Shown here: one piece after another, positions 32,187 to 40,660 of the stretch
Numbering within the stretch: the first letter of the stretch is position 1
Layout: each line of letters begins with the position of its first letter
NCBI GenBank assembly: GCA_902500785.1
Contig: CABVRW010000007.1
Coordinates: 38,438-102,437, forward strand
DNA: 64,000 nt
Reading direction: 5' to 3'
Origin: an uncultured Nitrospira sp.
Lineage (GTDB): Bacteria; Nitrospirota; Nitrospiria; Nitrospirales; Nitrospiraceae
Program-made: the position numbers and the translations under genes
The notes under the pieces: model-generated
Seen by the model: only the letters and a program-made list of their open reading frames with translations
Databases searched by the model: none
What the model was told of the DNA's origin: nothing

Positions 32187-34832
32187 ATGCCCACGCTCTA
32201 TTTAATCGACGGCAGCGCATACATCTATCGGGCATTTTTCGCCCTGCCGCCCCTCTCCAATTCAAAGGGTCTGCAGACCAATGCCGTCTATGGGTTCACG
32301 ACCATGCTGCTGAAAGTCCTGCGGGACCATCGGCCGGACTACGTGGCCGTGGTATTCGATGAGAAGGGCCCGACGCATCGCCATGAAGCGTTCAAAGACT
32401 ATAAGGCGCAACGGCCACCCATGCCGCAAGGCATGAGCGCGCAGATCCCGTACATCCATCGCGTGGTGGAAGCGTTGTCCCTGCCGGTGATTCGGCAAGC
32501 CGGGTATGAGGCCGACGATCTGATCGGCACCCTGGCGAGAAAAGGGGAGGTCGAAGGGCTCGACGTCGTGATCGTCACCAGCGACAAGGATATGTTCCAA
32601 CTGCTCACTCCCCGCACCCGCATCTACGACCCGGTGAAAGATAAATGGTTCGGCGAGGCGGATTCGCAGGTGCGATTCGGCGTGGAGCCGGCGCGCGTCG
32701 TCGAGATCATGGGTCTGATGGGCGATACCAGCGACAATATTCCCGGCGTCAAAGGGATCGGCGAGAAGACAGCGGTCAAGCTGATCACGCAGTTCGGCAC
32801 CATCGAAGCGCTGCTCAATCGAATCGACGAAGTCACGCCGGCCAAAACCAAACATCTGTTGTTGGAGCAGGGCGAGCAGGCGCGCATGAGCAAGCGCCTG
32901 GCGACCATTCAATTGGATTGTCCGGTCGAGTTTCCCCCCACTCATTTTCATGCGAAAGCACCGCGGATCGAGACTCTGGTGAGCCTGTTGCGTGAACTGG
33001 AGTTCATGACTCTGGCCAAAGCTTTCCAGGGAGATACCCCTGAGCAGGATCGGCTGGGGGCTGACGTCCAACAGATTCACGATGAGGCCGCGGTGGAAAC
33101 GTTTTTGAAGCGGCAACCAGTTGAGGCGATGCTGGGGTTCGCCTGCCTCTTGACCGGTGAGGCCGGAGTGCGAGCCGATATCCAGGGCTGCGCGTTGAGT
33201 GGGCCTGATGGTGGTGCGGCCTTCGTACAAGGCGAAGCGCGTGGCTGGCCAGGGCCGCTTCTCGAATGCCTGCGAGATGGGAATCGGCCGAAAGCCGTGC
33301 AGGATCTCAAGCCGGTGTTGTTGGCGCTTCACCGACAGGGCATCGACCTGTCGGGGCCTTATTTCGACACGATGGTCGCCGACTATCTGTTGAACCCGAA
33401 TCGCCGGGCCCATACCTTGGAAGCGATCGCCATGGACCTGCTGAGTTATCAGCTGGGCGCGGGCGAGCGCGACGAGCCTGGCCAGGAAACGCAATCTTTG
33501 TTCGATGTTGATGAGAAGCTGGTTCGTCGAACCGGTGAGACTGCGGCGGTTACGGCCAAGGTGGCACCGATGCTCCGCGAGCGACTAAGGGAGCAGGGAA
33601 GCCTGTCGTTGTTTCACGACGTGGAGATGCCGCTGGTGCCAGTGTTGGCCGAAATCGAACGGAACGGCTTCCTGCTCGACGTCGAGGGTCTGCGCGGTCT
33701 CAGCAAGGAATTGGAACGTGAGCTGGAGCAGATGGTGGGGACGATCTACCGCCTGGCCGGCGGGGAATTCAACATCGGTTCGCCGAAGCAACTGGCGACC
33801 GTACTCTTTGAATCCCTCGGCCTGAAGCCGTTGCGAAAAACGAAAACCGGCTACTCCACGGATGAAGACACCCTCACGCAACTCGCCAGCCAACATGACC
33901 TGCCGGCGCAGATCCTGAACTATCGGACGCTGACGAAGCTCAAATCGACCTATGTCGATGCCTTGCCACAGCTGGTGAACCCCGACACCCAGCGGCTCCA
34001 CACCTCTCTGAATCAGACTGTGGCGGCGACTGGTCGACTCTCCTCTACTGATCCGAATCTGCAGAACATTCCGGTCAAGGGTGACTATGGCCTCCGCATC
34101 CGCGAAGCCTTTATTGCCCCATCGGGGCACCGACTGCTCTGCGCCGACTACAGTCAGGTCGAGCCGCGTATTCTGGCGCATTTGTCGCAGGACCCCCGGC
34201 TGCTGCAGGTGTTTGAACAGGGCGAAGACATTCATATGGCCACGGCCATGGAGATTTTCAACCTGCCCGCCGGAGAGGTCACGAGAGAGATGCGTCGCGC
34301 GGCGAAGAGTGTGGTGTTCGGGATCGTGTATGGCATCAGCCCCTTCGGTCTCGCCTCGAACATCGGCGTGTCCCAAGCCGATGCCAAGAAATACATCGAG
34401 ACGTTCTTTGAGAAGTTTGCAGCCGTCCGGGCGTTGATGGATCGGAATATCGACGACGGCAAGACCAAAGGCTATACGACGACCATCCTCGGCCGTCGTC
34501 GGCCGATTCCGGAATTGCAGAGCGGAGACCCATCGCAGCGCGGCGCTGGTGAACGAATGGCGGTCAACAGCCCGATTCAAGGGTCGGCGGCGGATCTCAT
34601 CAAGGTCGCGATGATCAATGTCCATCGTCGTCTGCAGTCGGAACTCCCTCACTGCAAGATGATTCTCCAAGTGCATGATGAACTGATTTTTGAAGTGCCG
34701 GACCAGGAACTGGAACCGGCGAAGCAGCTCGTGAAGCAGGAGATGGAAGCCACGGGAGCGGCCTTGGGACTGTCGGTACCGCTCAAGGTGGACTTGGGAG
34801 TGGGGTTGAACTGGCGAGTGGCCCATCCGTAG
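32187..34832 (+). CDS. polA: DNA polymerase I
   Basis: An 881-residue family A polymerase for replication gap filling and repair. The 5' nuclease domain (about 1-290) is intact: LIDGSAYIYRAFFAL, YEADDLIGTLA, SDKDMFQLL and MGDTSDNIPGVKGIG. The middle 3'-5' exonuclease domain (about 300-480) is degenerate: the DTE metal motif reads FACLL and the third Asp motif is missing, so proofreading should be absent. The polymerase domain is complete: motif A DYSQVEPR near residue 655, motif B RRAAKSVVFGIVYG near 702 and motif C QVHDELIFEV near 829. Motif A has Pro for the usual Leu (ELR). Start ATG 32187. Confidence 0.96.
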   Translation: MPTLYLIDGSAYIYRAFFALPPLSNSKGLQTNAVYGFTTMLLKVLRDHRPDYVAVVFDEKGPTHRHEAFKDYKAQRPPMPQGMSAQIPYIHRVVEALSLPVIRQAGYEADDLIGTLARKGEVEGLDVVIVTSDKDMFQLLTPRTRIYDPVKDKWFGEADSQVRFGVEPARVVEIMGLMGDTSDNIPGVKGIGEKTAVKLITQFGTIEALLNRIDEVTPAKTKHLLLEQGEQARMSKRLATIQLDCPVEFPPTHFHAKAPRIETLVSLLRELEFMTLAKAFQGDTPEQDRLGADVQQIHDEAAVETFLKRQPVEAMLGFACLLTGEAGVRADIQGCALSGPDGGAAFVQGEARGWPGPLLECLRDGNRPKAVQDLKPVLLALHRQGIDLSGPYFDTMVADYLLNPNRRAHTLEAIAMDLLSYQLGAGERDEPGQETQSLFDVDEKLVRRTGETAAVTAKVAPMLRERLREQGSLSLFHDVEMPLVPVLAEIERNGFLLDVEGLRGLSKELERELEQMVGTIYRLAGGEFNIGSPKQLATVLFESLGLKPLRKTKTGYSTDEDTLTQLASQHDLPAQILNYRTLTKLKSTYVDALPQLVNPDTQRLHTSLNQTVAATGRLSSTDPNLQNIPVKGDYGLRIREAFIAPSGHRLLCADYSQVEPRILAHLSQDPRLLQVFEQGEDIHMATAMEIFNLPAGEVTREMRRAAKSVVFGIVYGISPFGLASNIGVSQADAKKYIETFFEKFAAVRALMDRNIDDGKTKGYTTTILGRRRPIPELQSGDPSQRGAGERMAVNSPIQGSAADLIKVAMINVHRRLQSELPHCKMILQVHDELIFEVPDQELEPAKQLVKQEMEATGAALGLSVPLKVDLGVGLNWRVAHP

Positions 34833-34841
34833 CGGGCTGTG

Positions 34842-34908
34842 CAAACCGGCTGTCCAACTGCCTTTTGAATCGCATGACTCGCTGCGGCCTTGCTCGACAG
34901 CCGGTTTG
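34842..34908. repeat. Inverted repeat after polA (copy C)
   Basis: A perfect 13-bp inverted repeat, CAAACCGGCTGTC (34842-34854) and GACAGCCGGTTTG (34896-34908), with a 41-base loop. It includes TGCGGCCTTGCTCGACAG, similar to the GCGGCCT block of copies A and B. It lies ten bases after the polA stop and may act as its terminator structure, though no T-run follows. Confidence 0.55.
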
Positions 34909-34992
34909 AACGTCTGCATCTGATTCAGGCCATACTCTTCCCTGAAGAAGACCGCGGGAATCGCGCAGGGCTTGAGCAGGGTTCTTTCAGCT

Positions 34993-35379
34993 ATGTCGCC
35001 GCGAAAACGCACCTTGACCATATCCGAATCCGAGTTTCAGTCCCTGGTGCAGGAAGCGCTGGATGGCCTGCCAGACGAATACGTCCCACTCATTGCCAAC
35101 GTCGCCGTCGTGGTGGAAGAGGAGCCTACGCCAGAACTTCTAGCCGATCTGGAAATGGAGGAAGACGAAGATCTCCTCGGCCTCTATCAGGGGCTCTCGA
35201 TCGACCATGAATCCTTCTTTCAGGCCGGCGGGCAGCTACCGGCCAAAATCTCCATCTACCGCGGGCCGATCCTCCGAGTCTGTCGCACCAAAAAAGAAGT
35301 CGTGCAAGAAGTGCGTGATACCGTCGTGCATGAGATCGGGCACCACTTCGGGCTGAGTGACGACGAGATGCCGTATTAG
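34993..35379 (+). CDS. Zinicin-like (HExxHxxGxxD) metallopeptidase family protein
   Basis: A 128-residue protein of the minimal gluzincin/zinicin family (PF06262 type). The zinc-binding motif is HEIGHHFGLSDD near residues 112-123, with Glu as base and the third ligand provided by Asp in GxxD. Preceding landmarks are FQSLVQEALDGLPDEY, NVAVVVEEEP and LGLYQGLSID. Family members are small, with uncertain substrates. ATG at 34993 (MSPRKRTL) is chosen over an in-frame TTG at 34972. No partner gene is evident. Confidence 0.88.
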   Translation: MSPRKRTLTISESEFQSLVQEALDGLPDEYVPLIANVAVVVEEEPTPELLADLEMEEDEDLLGLYQGLSIDHESFFQAGGQLPAKISIYRGPILRVCRTKKEVVQEVRDTVVHEIGHHFGLSDDEMPY

Positions 35380-35428
35380 CAGAACGGGCGACTTGCCCTG
35401 CGGCTCAACCTGACGAAGGAGGGTAGAA

Positions 35429-35680
35429 ATGGCGCGACCGTGGATCGCCGCAAGCGGCGCTTTGTTGTTACTAGTGATGGCGGGTTGTGCGAACCCGATC
35501 AATATGCACAATGCTCAACGATACGCTGTTGCCGGCCAGGTAGCCGCCCGAAACGGAGCTTGGGCAGAGGCCAGAAAGAATTTCGGTCGAGCTATTGCCA
35601 ACGTGCGGATGGGACATGGCGACGACAGAACGCTGGCAGTGCTCTATTACGAGTATGGGCAGAGAGAGGCTCAATGTTAG
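35429..35680 (+). pseudogene. Truncated lipoprotein (TPR-like), probably a broken gene
   Basis: An 83-codon frame with a convincing lipoprotein signal (ALLLLVMAGC, Cys at residue 20) followed by the first helical pair of a TPR-like protein: NAQRYAVAGQVAARNGAWAEARKNFGRAI, then RTLAVLYYEYGQ and stop. Related lipoproteins usually continue with several more TPR units. Protein-like sequence continues in another frame (MLEQAKPIADRMAVA) after the stop, and the opposite-strand gene begins its 3' end at 35745. The simplest reading is a gene truncated by deletion or frameshift. A short functional lipoprotein is possible, since AAGGAGGG precedes the start. Confidence 0.5.
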
Positions 35681-35744
35681 AGCAAGCCAAGCCCATCGCC
35701 GATCGGATGGCAGTGGCGGCATGGTGAACTCGTCAATCAGGAGA

Positions 35745-37001
35745 TTATGAATAAAGCCGAGCGACGATCTGATTGAAGTTGAACAGCATTGCGTTCGTGC
35801 GCGTGTAGGCGGCGTGGCCGTAGTAGTGGTCGCGGACGTTGGTGGAACTCGTGCAATCTTTGTAGTCGACGAGTAAGCACTGCCCTTCGCTCGGGAAACG
35901 TCCGGCGCGGCGCGCACATTCCACCCAGCGTTCGAAGCCATCATAGGGCTCCACCAATTCCCACACGGCTTTATTGGCGGCCTTGGCGGCGTCGCTCTTC
36001 GGAAGGGCATCGCTGCCGGCGGCGGCGAGTTGCTGCACGTGGTCACCGCCCCAGGCGATCGGCATCTCGACGGTGATTTGCGGCATATCTATTTTTGAGA
36101 GCCAGGTTTTCCCGTCGGTCCGCAAATTGCGGTGGTTCACGATGTGCAGCAGTTTGCCGATTCCGGACGGGTCCCAGCCGTACCGCACCGGCGTGCCGAA
36201 GGTGACGATATCCAGCTCCACGCCATTGAGCAAGGTCGTGTTAGTCAGCAGCGGCTCGATGCGGCGAATCGCCTCCGCGTCCGGTCCTTGCGATTGCGCG
36301 GCCAGAAGGAGTTCGAAGAGCGTCTTCCGTCCTGTGATGGGTGAAGGGCAGAGTAGATTGGAGGCCAGCGCAAGCACGAGTCCGGCCTGGCCATGGGCCT
36401 GGACCAGGATACGGTCGCCGGCTCCCAGATGGTGCTCGGTGACGAGGGCCCGCAGCCGGTCCAACAGTCGGCAAGCGGCCAGAGTGCGGCCGAGGTGATG
36501 GTGCTCGCTGGACCAGAGTTCCCGGATGCAGGTGATGGGTGTGGGTAGTGTCTGGTTTAGGGCTTTCCGACATTGTTCGACCGTGGCGGTCGTAAAGTTC
36601 CCCGCGTCGCCGATCTGACTGTCGAGCAGGGTCTTGGTCGCGTCATCATTGGCCAGCGGGGGTGTGAGGCCACCAGGCAGCGGGGTGATGCCATTCGTGC
36701 CTTCCCGCATCAACGAGAGGAGTGAGTCCAGGCCGGAGATGCCGCGTGAATAGCCTCGCTTGAGCCCGCCTACTTCGTCGAGTCGTCCTAAGCCGAAGAC
36801 ATCGGTGCCAGGGATAGCTCCATGTAGAAACATGATCAGCCGCACGCCGGCCCCTGACAGCTGCTGTCCGAGCAGCCCCATCGCGTCCTGCCAGGCGGGT
36901 GAGTCACTGTCGGGCGGCGTCGTCCAGTCGGCGTAGGTCAGCCGGTCGCCGGGGTTCTTCCGCGAGAGTTCGTCGTGCTGGAAGTTGTTTTCAATGGGCA
37001 T
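35745..37001 (-). CDS. Alpha/beta-hydrolase-like protein lacking the nucleophile
   Basis: A 418-residue protein with no signal peptide. It looks like a lipase-type alpha/beta hydrolase: VRLIMFLHGAIPGTD near residues 53-66 (oxyanion-hole strand), RILVQAHGQAGLVLALASNLL near residues 197-217 (nucleophile elbow) and LDIVTFGTPVRYGWD near 270. A late DHYYGHAAY segment could hold a His. The elbow normally reads GHSxGG; here it is AHGQAG with Gly at the serine position (204). It is therefore probably catalytically inactive or uses another residue. Partners unknown; nearest co-directional genes are the LPP20-like pair upstream. Confidence 0.6.
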   Translation of the reverse strand: MPIENNFQHDELSRKNPGDRLTYADWTTPPDSDSPAWQDAMGLLGQQLSGAGVRLIMFLHGAIPGTDVFGLGRLDEVGGLKRGYSRGISGLDSLLSLMREGTNGITPLPGGLTPPLANDDATKTLLDSQIGDAGNFTTATVEQCRKALNQTLPTPITCIRELWSSEHHHLGRTLAACRLLDRLRALVTEHHLGAGDRILVQAHGQAGLVLALASNLLCPSPITGRKTLFELLLAAQSQGPDAEAIRRIEPLLTNTTLLNGVELDIVTFGTPVRYGWDPSGIGKLLHIVNHRNLRTDGKTWLSKIDMPQITVEMPIAWGGDHVQQLAAAGSDALPKSDAAKAANKAVWELVEPYDGFERWVECARRAGRFPSEGQCLLVDYKDCTSSTNVRDHYYGHAAYTRTNAMLFNFNQIVARLYS

Positions 37002-37073
37002 GGGAAGATTGTCTTACCCGAAACGGAGCGCGAAGTTCAATGGAGGGGCAGAGGATTCGGCCTGGAAGACGGT

Positions 37074-37634
37074 TCAGCGATGCGCGGCTGGATTGGAAGC
37101 GGTCGGATCCGTGGGCATGGGTACGGGCAGGCGGGATTTCGGCATGACGGCAGTCGCTGAACAGGTTTTGGCTTCTTCGTCGGTGCGGTGTTCGATGATC
37201 TGAACGCCCTGCAGGTATTCCTGAACGATTTCTTCCCGCACGACCTCGATGTCCTGTTCGACCTCACGACCGGTGCGTTCTCGCAGGCGGTCGGTGGCAT
37301 GTTCCTTCACCAGCACCCGGATTTGTTTGGCAATATCGGCTCGGGCCGCCAGTTCGGAGACTCGCTGACAGACGAGTGTGCCTTTGTTCAGATCGCCCTG
37401 TCCCTGGCCGGTCAGAAACTGCTCCGCGCTGGACGCCGTTTGAGCGGGCCTCGCCTGCGATGCGCTCGCGGACGATGCCGTCTTCTCTCGTGTTTGGAGG
37501 TGTTGGAAGGCTTGGTCGGCGTGATCGCGCACAGCCGGTGTGGTCAGGTCCGCAGCCGGCGTTGGCGATGCGATCAGTAGGGCACCCAGAAGAAGCCACC
37601 ATCCCGAGCGAACATGTCCTGATGTCTGCGACAT
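37074..37634 (-). CDS. LPP20-like exported protein
   Basis: A 186-residue protein with a signal (residues 12-27, cleavage PTPA-AD). The C-terminal half resembles the LPP20/FlgT-N type domain: CQRVSELAARADIAKQIRVLVKEHATDRLRER..., then EVVREEIVQEYLQGVQIIEHRTDEEAKTCSATAVM. Such domains are found in lipoproteins and flagellar or envelope proteins with unknown biochemical role. The Ala/Ser-rich region at 45-75 looks disordered. The ATG at 37634 lies two bases after the stop of the preceding gene, with GAAGGAAAG as Shine-Dalgarno, so the two are co-translated. Confidence 0.65.
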   Translation of the reverse strand: MSQTSGHVRSGWWLLLGALLIASPTPAADLTTPAVRDHADQAFQHLQTREKTASSASASQARPAQTASSAEQFLTGQGQGDLNKGTLVCQRVSELAARADIAKQIRVLVKEHATDRLRERTGREVEQDIEVVREEIVQEYLQGVQIIEHRTDEEAKTCSATAVMPKSRLPVPMPTDPTASNPAAHR

Positions 37635-37636
37635 GG

Positions 37637-38923
37637 CTACTTTCCTTCCTGATTGGTCCACTGATCGGGGATGCGTTGCGAACGGGGTGGCGGGACGGTC
37701 ACCGGTGTCTGCGGAACCTGGTGCATGATGACGGGCGGGGTTTCACCCGGCGTGACGGCGGATGGTTCCGGAGCGGCCGGCGAGACCAAGTCGACCCCTG
37801 CTTGATAGGTATGCAGCGTCGGCTGGGTGCCCTGCCTGTTTGGCGCGGGGACTTGCCGATAGAGAGGCATCGTAGCGCGCCCTGAGGGCGGGAGAGGCGT
37901 CCCTGGATGCGTAGGCACTTGGATCATCGTCGAGGTGCTTCCCGGCTGCGGCGGCTGACCAGATGAATTGGGCGGCAGCGGCTGCAGGTGATAGGCACTT
38001 GAACGCTGCTGGGAAGCAGCCGGTGGGGTCCCCTTCGGTTGAGCCGGTTGCTGCGGGGCGACGGAGTAGCCGGGCAAATATGGAACGGTATGCGGCACAG
38101 GCGGTCGCGGAGGCCGGGGCGGCGCCGGGGGTGCGTTGGCGCCCACGGTCTGTTGGGCAATGGTCAGGTGGGGATTGTTGGGATTCAATCTCGCTGCCAG
38201 AACAAGCAGTGCTTGGACCTGGGCCAGGCCGGCCGATGGATAGGGCTGCGCGAATGGAGCGACCAACACCCAGTCGGTCCAGGCTTGCGCCACCATCGCG
38301 TCAGACTCTGCGCGGCTGAGCAATTCCTTCCGCTCATGATGTAGTTGTTGGGCCTGTTTAGGCGACGTGGTTGCGGCGAGAGCTTCGTTCGCTGCATCGA
38401 GTTCCTGTTGCAGGGACTCGACATCCTGTCTGAGCGCAAGCAACTGCTCGCGCGCATCCTCGTTGTGCCGCAAGGCGGCAATGGCCCGGGCGACCTCGTC
38501 GGTGTCCACTTGCGCCGCAAGATCGACGCGGATCACGACGACGTTTCCATCCAGCGTCGTCTTCACTTGCTGATCAAGGACCAGGACCATCCCAGCGGTG
38601 TAACTGCGGATTTCATCTTGGGTGACGTCCAGATCCCGCACCACCGTGACGCTTTCCAGATAGGAGGCGACCTGCTCCAATGCCTGTCTCTTCGCCTGCT
38701 CCGTGGCGAGCCTGATCGCATCCGCTTTCGTTTCTCGATCGTTCATTTGATGTTCGCCCGTCCCGGTCACGACTCGAACCTCGGCCTGGACTGGAAAGGG
38801 GCAAACGAGGAGAAGGAGTAGACTGACCGTGATCAGGCCGAAGCAGGGATGAACGGATGGCCTGCGCAGGGACGTGGCGGTTATAGTAAGGCGAAGGCCT
38901 TTGTGAAGTGGGTTTTGGGACAT
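37637..38923 (-). CDS. Exported protein with LPP20/FlgT-N-like domain, coiled coil and Pro-rich tail
   Basis: A 428-residue protein: N-terminal signal or anchor at about residues 27-47 (GLITVSLLLLLVCPFPVQA), then a domain VRVVTGTGEHQMNDRETKADAIRLATEQAKRQALEQVASYLES that matches LPP20/FlgT-N proteins, ending VDLAAQVDTDEVARAIAAL near 160. A coiled coil follows near 165-220 (REQLLALRQDVESLQQELDAANEAL). The last 170 residues are Pro/Gln/Thr-rich and probably disordered. The next gene has a related domain, so the pair may be subunits of an envelope structure. ATG 38923 is chosen; the open frame extends 31 codons upstream over the divergent control region. Confidence 0.65.
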   Translation of the reverse strand: MSQNPLHKGLRLTITATSLRRPSVHPCFGLITVSLLLLLVCPFPVQAEVRVVTGTGEHQMNDRETKADAIRLATEQAKRQALEQVASYLESVTVVRDLDVTQDEIRSYTAGMVLVLDQQVKTTLDGNVVVIRVDLAAQVDTDEVARAIAALRHNEDAREQLLALRQDVESLQQELDAANEALAATTSPKQAQQLHHERKELLSRAESDAMVAQAWTDWVLVAPFAQPYPSAGLAQVQALLVLAARLNPNNPHLTIAQQTVGANAPPAPPRPPRPPVPHTVPYLPGYSVAPQQPAQPKGTPPAASQQRSSAYHLQPLPPNSSGQPPQPGSTSTMIQVPTHPGTPLPPSGRATMPLYRQVPAPNRQGTQPTLHTYQAGVDLVSPAAPEPSAVTPGETPPVIMHQVPQTPVTVPPPRSQRIPDQWTNQEGK

Positions 38924-39108
38924 CGCCTCACACCGTGGACAAGCTTGTCTGAGCGCGGTTGCCGGCAGACTTGGGCCGACTCGCTCAGGATAACATTGAT
39001 CCCCATCAGACGCCATGACGAGCAGGGTTCGCGCCTTGCCTTCGCGGAAAACAGCATGCTAAGGTACTTTCTCTTCGCTTCTAAATAGATCGTATGGTGA
39101 GGCAGGTT

Positions 39109-40158
39109 ATGAGTCCTATCCGCAGCATTGGTACAGTCACGGCGGCCTTTTGCCTGGTCGTGAGCCTGAGTTTGGTCTTCGTGGTGTCCCCGTCCCCATC
39201 TGTTGTCCTTGCGGCCCGCGGAGGCGGGGAAATTTCCTCTCCTGCGCCGGAAAGCATGGCGGAATACGTCATTTTGTTCGCGCTCGAAGGGTTTGGACAG
39301 GAATCGTTAAAGAGCGGCGCGATGCCGGTCTTGTCCACCCTCGTGAAGAACGGGGCGGTGACCTGGTCTGCCACAGCCGTCGCGCCTGCGCGCCGGTTGC
39401 CGACCATGGCTTCGCTGGTGACGGGAATGCCGGTCGCCAAGCACGGAATTAACTGGAACGTCTTCGAATTCAGTCGCGGGTACCCTCGTGCGCCGACGGT
39501 GTTTGATTATTTGGACCTGAGCGGTGGCCGGGACAGCGCGATATTTTATATGGACGAGTCTCTCTACCAGCTCGCGAAGCCGGAACCCTATACGGATTAT
39601 CAGATGTGCGGTCCGCTCCGGGCCGAGTGCAATCCCGACCGTCTCATCAGCTATGTGCGGGACTACTTCAAAAAGGCGACGAGTGGATCGGGTTATGGCC
39701 ATGCGATTCCGGCATTGCCTCATTTTCTGGTCGTCCATCTGCCCGCTCCCGGGCGCGTGGGGGAAGCCCAGGGCTGGAATTCAGCCGCCTATAAGGATGC
39801 GCTGAAGGCGGTGGATAAGGCCATGGGAACGGTGCTCGATTTGTACCGAGAACATGGTTTGATCAAGCGGACCACGGTGTTTGCCACCTCGCTCAGTGCG
39901 TTCGGCGAAACGCAATTTTCATCCGGTGAGGTATCCGGTGAGTCGGCGAACCACCTTCCCGTGGTGCCTTGGATCGCCTCAGGGGTCGGCATCAAGCCTG
40001 GTCACATGATTCATCAACCGGTGTCGATTATCGACACGGGCGCAACGGTGTTGCGCGCGCTCGGACTTGACACCTACACGGAATGGGAGAGCCACCCGGT
40101 CGAGGAAATCTTTAAGACCGCGTTCATCGCGGCTCCAGTCAGCCCGCTCCTGCAATAA
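39109..40158 (+). CDS. Alkaline-phosphatase-fold exported protein with degenerate metal site
   Basis: A 349-residue protein of the type I phosphodiesterase/nucleotide pyrophosphatase superfamily. The signal peptide covers about residues 9-36. The fold is recognisable: VILFALEGFG near residue 54-63, SATAVAPARRLPTMASLVTGMPVAKHGI near 88-115 with a Thr at the nucleophile position (99), and AYKDALKAVDKAMGTVLDLYREHGL near 228-252. The metal-ligand motifs are lost: the first Asp is Glu60, the PDxxGH region reads PAPGRVG, and the SDHG motif reads TSLSAFG. It is probably a pseudoenzyme that binds rather than cleaves. The ATG at 39109 has GAGG upstream; ATG 39094 is an alternative. First gene of the HEAT block. 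Confidence 0.75.
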   Translation: MSPIRSIGTVTAAFCLVVSLSLVFVVSPSPSVVLAARGGGEISSPAPESMAEYVILFALEGFGQESLKSGAMPVLSTLVKNGAVTWSATAVAPARRLPTMASLVTGMPVAKHGINWNVFEFSRGYPRAPTVFDYLDLSGGRDSAIFYMDESLYQLAKPEPYTDYQMCGPLRAECNPDRLISYVRDYFKKATSGSGYGHAIPALPHFLVVHLPAPGRVGEAQGWNSAAYKDALKAVDKAMGTVLDLYREHGLIKRTTVFATSLSAFGETQFSSGEVSGESANHLPVVPWIASGVGIKPGHMIHQPVSIIDTGATVLRALGLDTYTEWESHPVEEIFKTAFIAAPVSPLLQ

Positions 40159-40168
40159 GAGGATACCT

Positions 40169-40660
40169 ATGCGTTCATCGTCGCACAGAGCTTTCCCCGG
40201 ACGTCAGGTGTTCAGTTGGATCATGACGCTGATATGCGCGGCGCTCGTTGGCCAATCGGAACGGCTCCTGGCGGCCGGTCCTCCTCCTGCCTACGGTAAA
40301 GAACATACGATCACGATTGATCCGACCCCGCTGGTGCCGCAATCGTGGTGGCAGGTACCCGGTATCACGCCGCAACTCTGGATTTTGGATCCAGAAACCT
40401 CGGATGCCTACCGGACGACCGAAACGCGGGAGTTGAAGCTCAAGCCGGGACAATACAAGTTCATCAGTTTTACCTTCGACTTTCCCTTCACGGTGAGTTT
40501 GGACGGGAAGCTGGAATACTCCAAGTCACTCGATCAATGTGTGGAGGGCCGCGGGACTCAGACCTTGGTGGTACGGTGCAAACGCACCTATCCTCATGGC
40601 GGTCAACGTGATGCCTATTACGGGAATAGTGAGGTGGGTGATGGCACAGGCTCTCGATGA
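40169..40660 (+). CDS. Small exported protein of unknown function
   Basis: A 163-residue protein, not recognised. It has a signal peptide at about residues 14-35 (WIMTLICAALVG..., cleavage LLA-AG) and a mature beta-rich domain: EHTITIDPTPLVP, PQLWILDPETSDAYRTTETRELKLKPGQYKFISFTFDFPFTVSLDGK. A Cys pair (DQCVEG..., VVRCKRTYPHGGQ) could form a disulfide. The pattern suggests a small beta-sandwich. It starts ten bases after the phosphatase-like gene, and its 3' end overlaps the first HEAT gene by 20 bases, so all three are linked on one mRNA. Confidence 0.6.
   Translation: MRSSSHRAFPGRQVFSWIMTLICAALVGQSERLLAAGPPPAYGKEHTITIDPTPLVPQSWWQVPGITPQLWILDPETSDAYRTTETRELKLKPGQYKFISFTFDFPFTVSLDGKLEYSKSLDQCVEGRGTQTLVVRCKRTYPHGGQRDAYYGNSEVGDGTGSR

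Noticed and set aside
32262..33494. A 410-codon minus-strand frame opposite the 5' half of polA
   Set aside because: The polA 5' nuclease domain is intact on the plus strand; the antisense product shows no motif.
33585..35021. A 478-codon open frame on the minus strand opposite polA
   Set aside because: It is a shadow of the high-GC polA gene; its translation has the typical His/Arg/Gln-rich composition of antisense frames and no family motif.
38938..38949. 12-bp perfect palindrome GACAAGCTTGTC upstream of the LPP20-like gene
   Set aside because: A 12-bp palindrome is expected about 16 times by chance in 64 kb, and no second copy marks it as an operator.
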